Shown here: positions 63,247-64,000 of the stretch, piece after piece
Numbering within the stretch: the stretch's first letter is position 1
How the letters are laid out: each line of letters begins with the position of its first letter
Assembly (NCBI RefSeq): GCF_000429305.1
Contig: NZ_AUBP01000024.1
Coordinates: 62,001-126,000 of the forward strand
DNA from: Desulfovibrio inopinatus DSM 10711
Lineage (GTDB): Bacteria > Desulfobacterota > Desulfovibrionia > Desulfovibrionales > Desulfovibrionaceae
Length of the DNA stretch: 64,000 nt
Direction: 5' to 3'
The notes under the pieces: model-generated
What the model saw: only the letters and a program-made list of their open reading frames with translations
Database searches by the model: none
What the model was told of the DNA's origin: nothing
Translations under genes and position numbers: made by a program

Positions 63247-64000
63247 ATGGTCGCGAGTCCGAACTTCCTGACCTATGAACAGCTTGTCGACATGATGGGC
63301 GATGAGGATCGACAGCGGTACGAACAATCGATCCTGAAACCGAATGGCATGAGTATGCATGCTCCTGCCGTGTCTTCATCTCCTTCTTTTTCGGCCAAAC
63401 CAAGTGGGAATAAAAACTACTGGACCGAGGAAGACCTTCTGGACATGCAGGGACTTGCGCCCGGCCAGCAAGATGTGAGCGGAGATTCTCAGGGGACACC
63501 GGACTGGACGGATATACCCGGGGCCATCGGCCACGGCATTGCACGGGCTGTTCCTCGCGCCGCCGAGGATTTTGCTCGTTCCGCACGATCATATAAGGCG
63601 TCTTTGCATGGCATGAAAGTCTATGCCGACCCCAATGACGCGGCCACCCGGTTTATCGACTGGCTTAATGATCGGACTGCGGACAGTCGCGCTCAAGACG
63701 AATTCTATGCCAAAAACGAAGTCACGCGGTCCCTTGCCCAGGGGCTTGAATCCTCCGGTACCAGTCTGGCGTCCGGCGTTCCCGGTTTTCTCGTCGGAAA
63801 CTTGGCAGGCGGTCCTTTAGCTGGTGTGGCAACCGGCATGGCCACCACCTATCCCGTGTTCTACGGCATGGCTAAAGATACGACGTTGGATCTTTTGGCC
63901 AGGAAAACACGGGAGCTCAATCCGAACATGACGGATGCCCAGTTGGTCAAAATTCTTCAGGACGCCGAGTCCAACGCATCGGAGGCCGGTCTGTGGGAGG
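63247..64000 (+). CDS. Large virion protein, 3' truncated by the window edge
   Basis: ATG 63247 with GGAGG seven bases upstream; the frame is open to the last base (251 codons visible), so the gene continues beyond the window. N-terminal half is polar (FLTYEQLVDMMGDEDRQRYE, NYWTEEDLLDMQGLAPGQQD), then amphipathic and hydrophobic helices (SGTSLASGVPGFLVGNLAGG, AGVATGMATTYPVFYGMAKD) of the kind found in very large internal virion proteins that form the ejection channel. Partial, so the family is not certain. Confidence 0.7.
   Translation, partial: MVASPNFLTYEQLVDMMGDEDRQRYEQSILKPNGMSMHAPAVSSSPSFSAKPSGNKNYWTEEDLLDMQGLAPGQQDVSGDSQGTPDWTDIPGAIGHGIARAVPRAAEDFARSARSYKASLHGMKVYADPNDAATRFIDWLNDRTADSRAQDEFYAKNEVTRSLAQGLESSGTSLASGVPGFLVGNLAGGPLAGVATGMATTYPVFYGMAKDTTLDLLARKTRELNPNMTDAQLVKILQDAESNASEAGLWE

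Overview
The window has two parts. Positions 1 to about 27,400 are a bacterial chromosome, and about 27,500 to the end of the window is the left part of a large integrated temperate phage that runs off the right edge. The host half carries a single-chain pyruvate:ferredoxin oxidoreductase, a GltD-type oxidoreductase, Fe-S DUF362 proteins and two chemoreceptors. This fits an anaerobic, ferredoxin-based, Desulfovibrio-like deltaproteobacterium. That assignment is inference from gene content; there is no rRNA or tRNA in the window to confirm it.

Host region: a 5'-truncated GltD-like oxidoreductase; a ~700-base gap; pyruvate:ferredoxin oxidoreductase with a clear terminator; an sCache chemoreceptor; a Uup-type ABC-F ATPase; two large multi-spanning membrane proteins on the minus strand; and a five-gene plus-strand run (DUF362 Fe-S protein, adenylate-forming ligase, second DUF362 protein, chorismate mutase/DAHP synthase, 3-dehydroquinate synthase). 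Then come a chemoreceptor with an unusual C-terminal Cache-like domain, a tyrosine-decarboxylase-like PLP enzyme, a universal stress protein and a nitroreductase.

Phage left arm (27,525-34,551, all minus): integrase, excisionase-like protein, a series of small unknown proteins, a Xre/zinc-ribbon protein, RecT and a PD-(D/E)XK exonuclease with a probable Fe-S cluster. The genes are tightly coupled and probably start from a leftward promoter at 34,791-34,818. Between this arm and the immunity region sits an A+T-rich restriction-modification block: RHH protein, C5 methyltransferase, NotI-family endonuclease and Vsr. It looks like acquired cargo.

Immunity and replication (37,484-43,802): an S24-type self-cleaving repressor diverges from a small Cro-like gene. 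Next are minus-strand cargo genes that include a GIY-YIG protein and a degenerate relative, then an antirepressor, a replisome organizer containing a 12-bp-period iteron array (probable origin), a helicase-loader-like protein and a DUF1064 nuclease-like protein. A HigBA/RelE-Xre toxin-antitoxin pair sits antisense before the late genes.

Late region (44,811-64,000): GH108 endolysin, holin-like and coiled-coil membrane proteins, small and large terminase, portal, scaffold, coat, adaptor and connector proteins, an 1118-residue RCC1-repeat protein, and large glycine/alanine- or glutamine-rich proteins that look like DNA-ejection proteins. No sheath, tail tube or tape-measure gene is seen, and the order portal-scaffold-coat-connectors-ejection proteins points to a P22-like short-tailed (podovirus) phage. 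The most notable items are the origin-like iteron array inside the replication gene, the NotI-type restriction system with Vsr, the RCC1 propeller protein in the tail module, the chemoreceptor with a cytoplasmic Cache-like domain, and the DUF362/ligase/shikimate-entry gene run.
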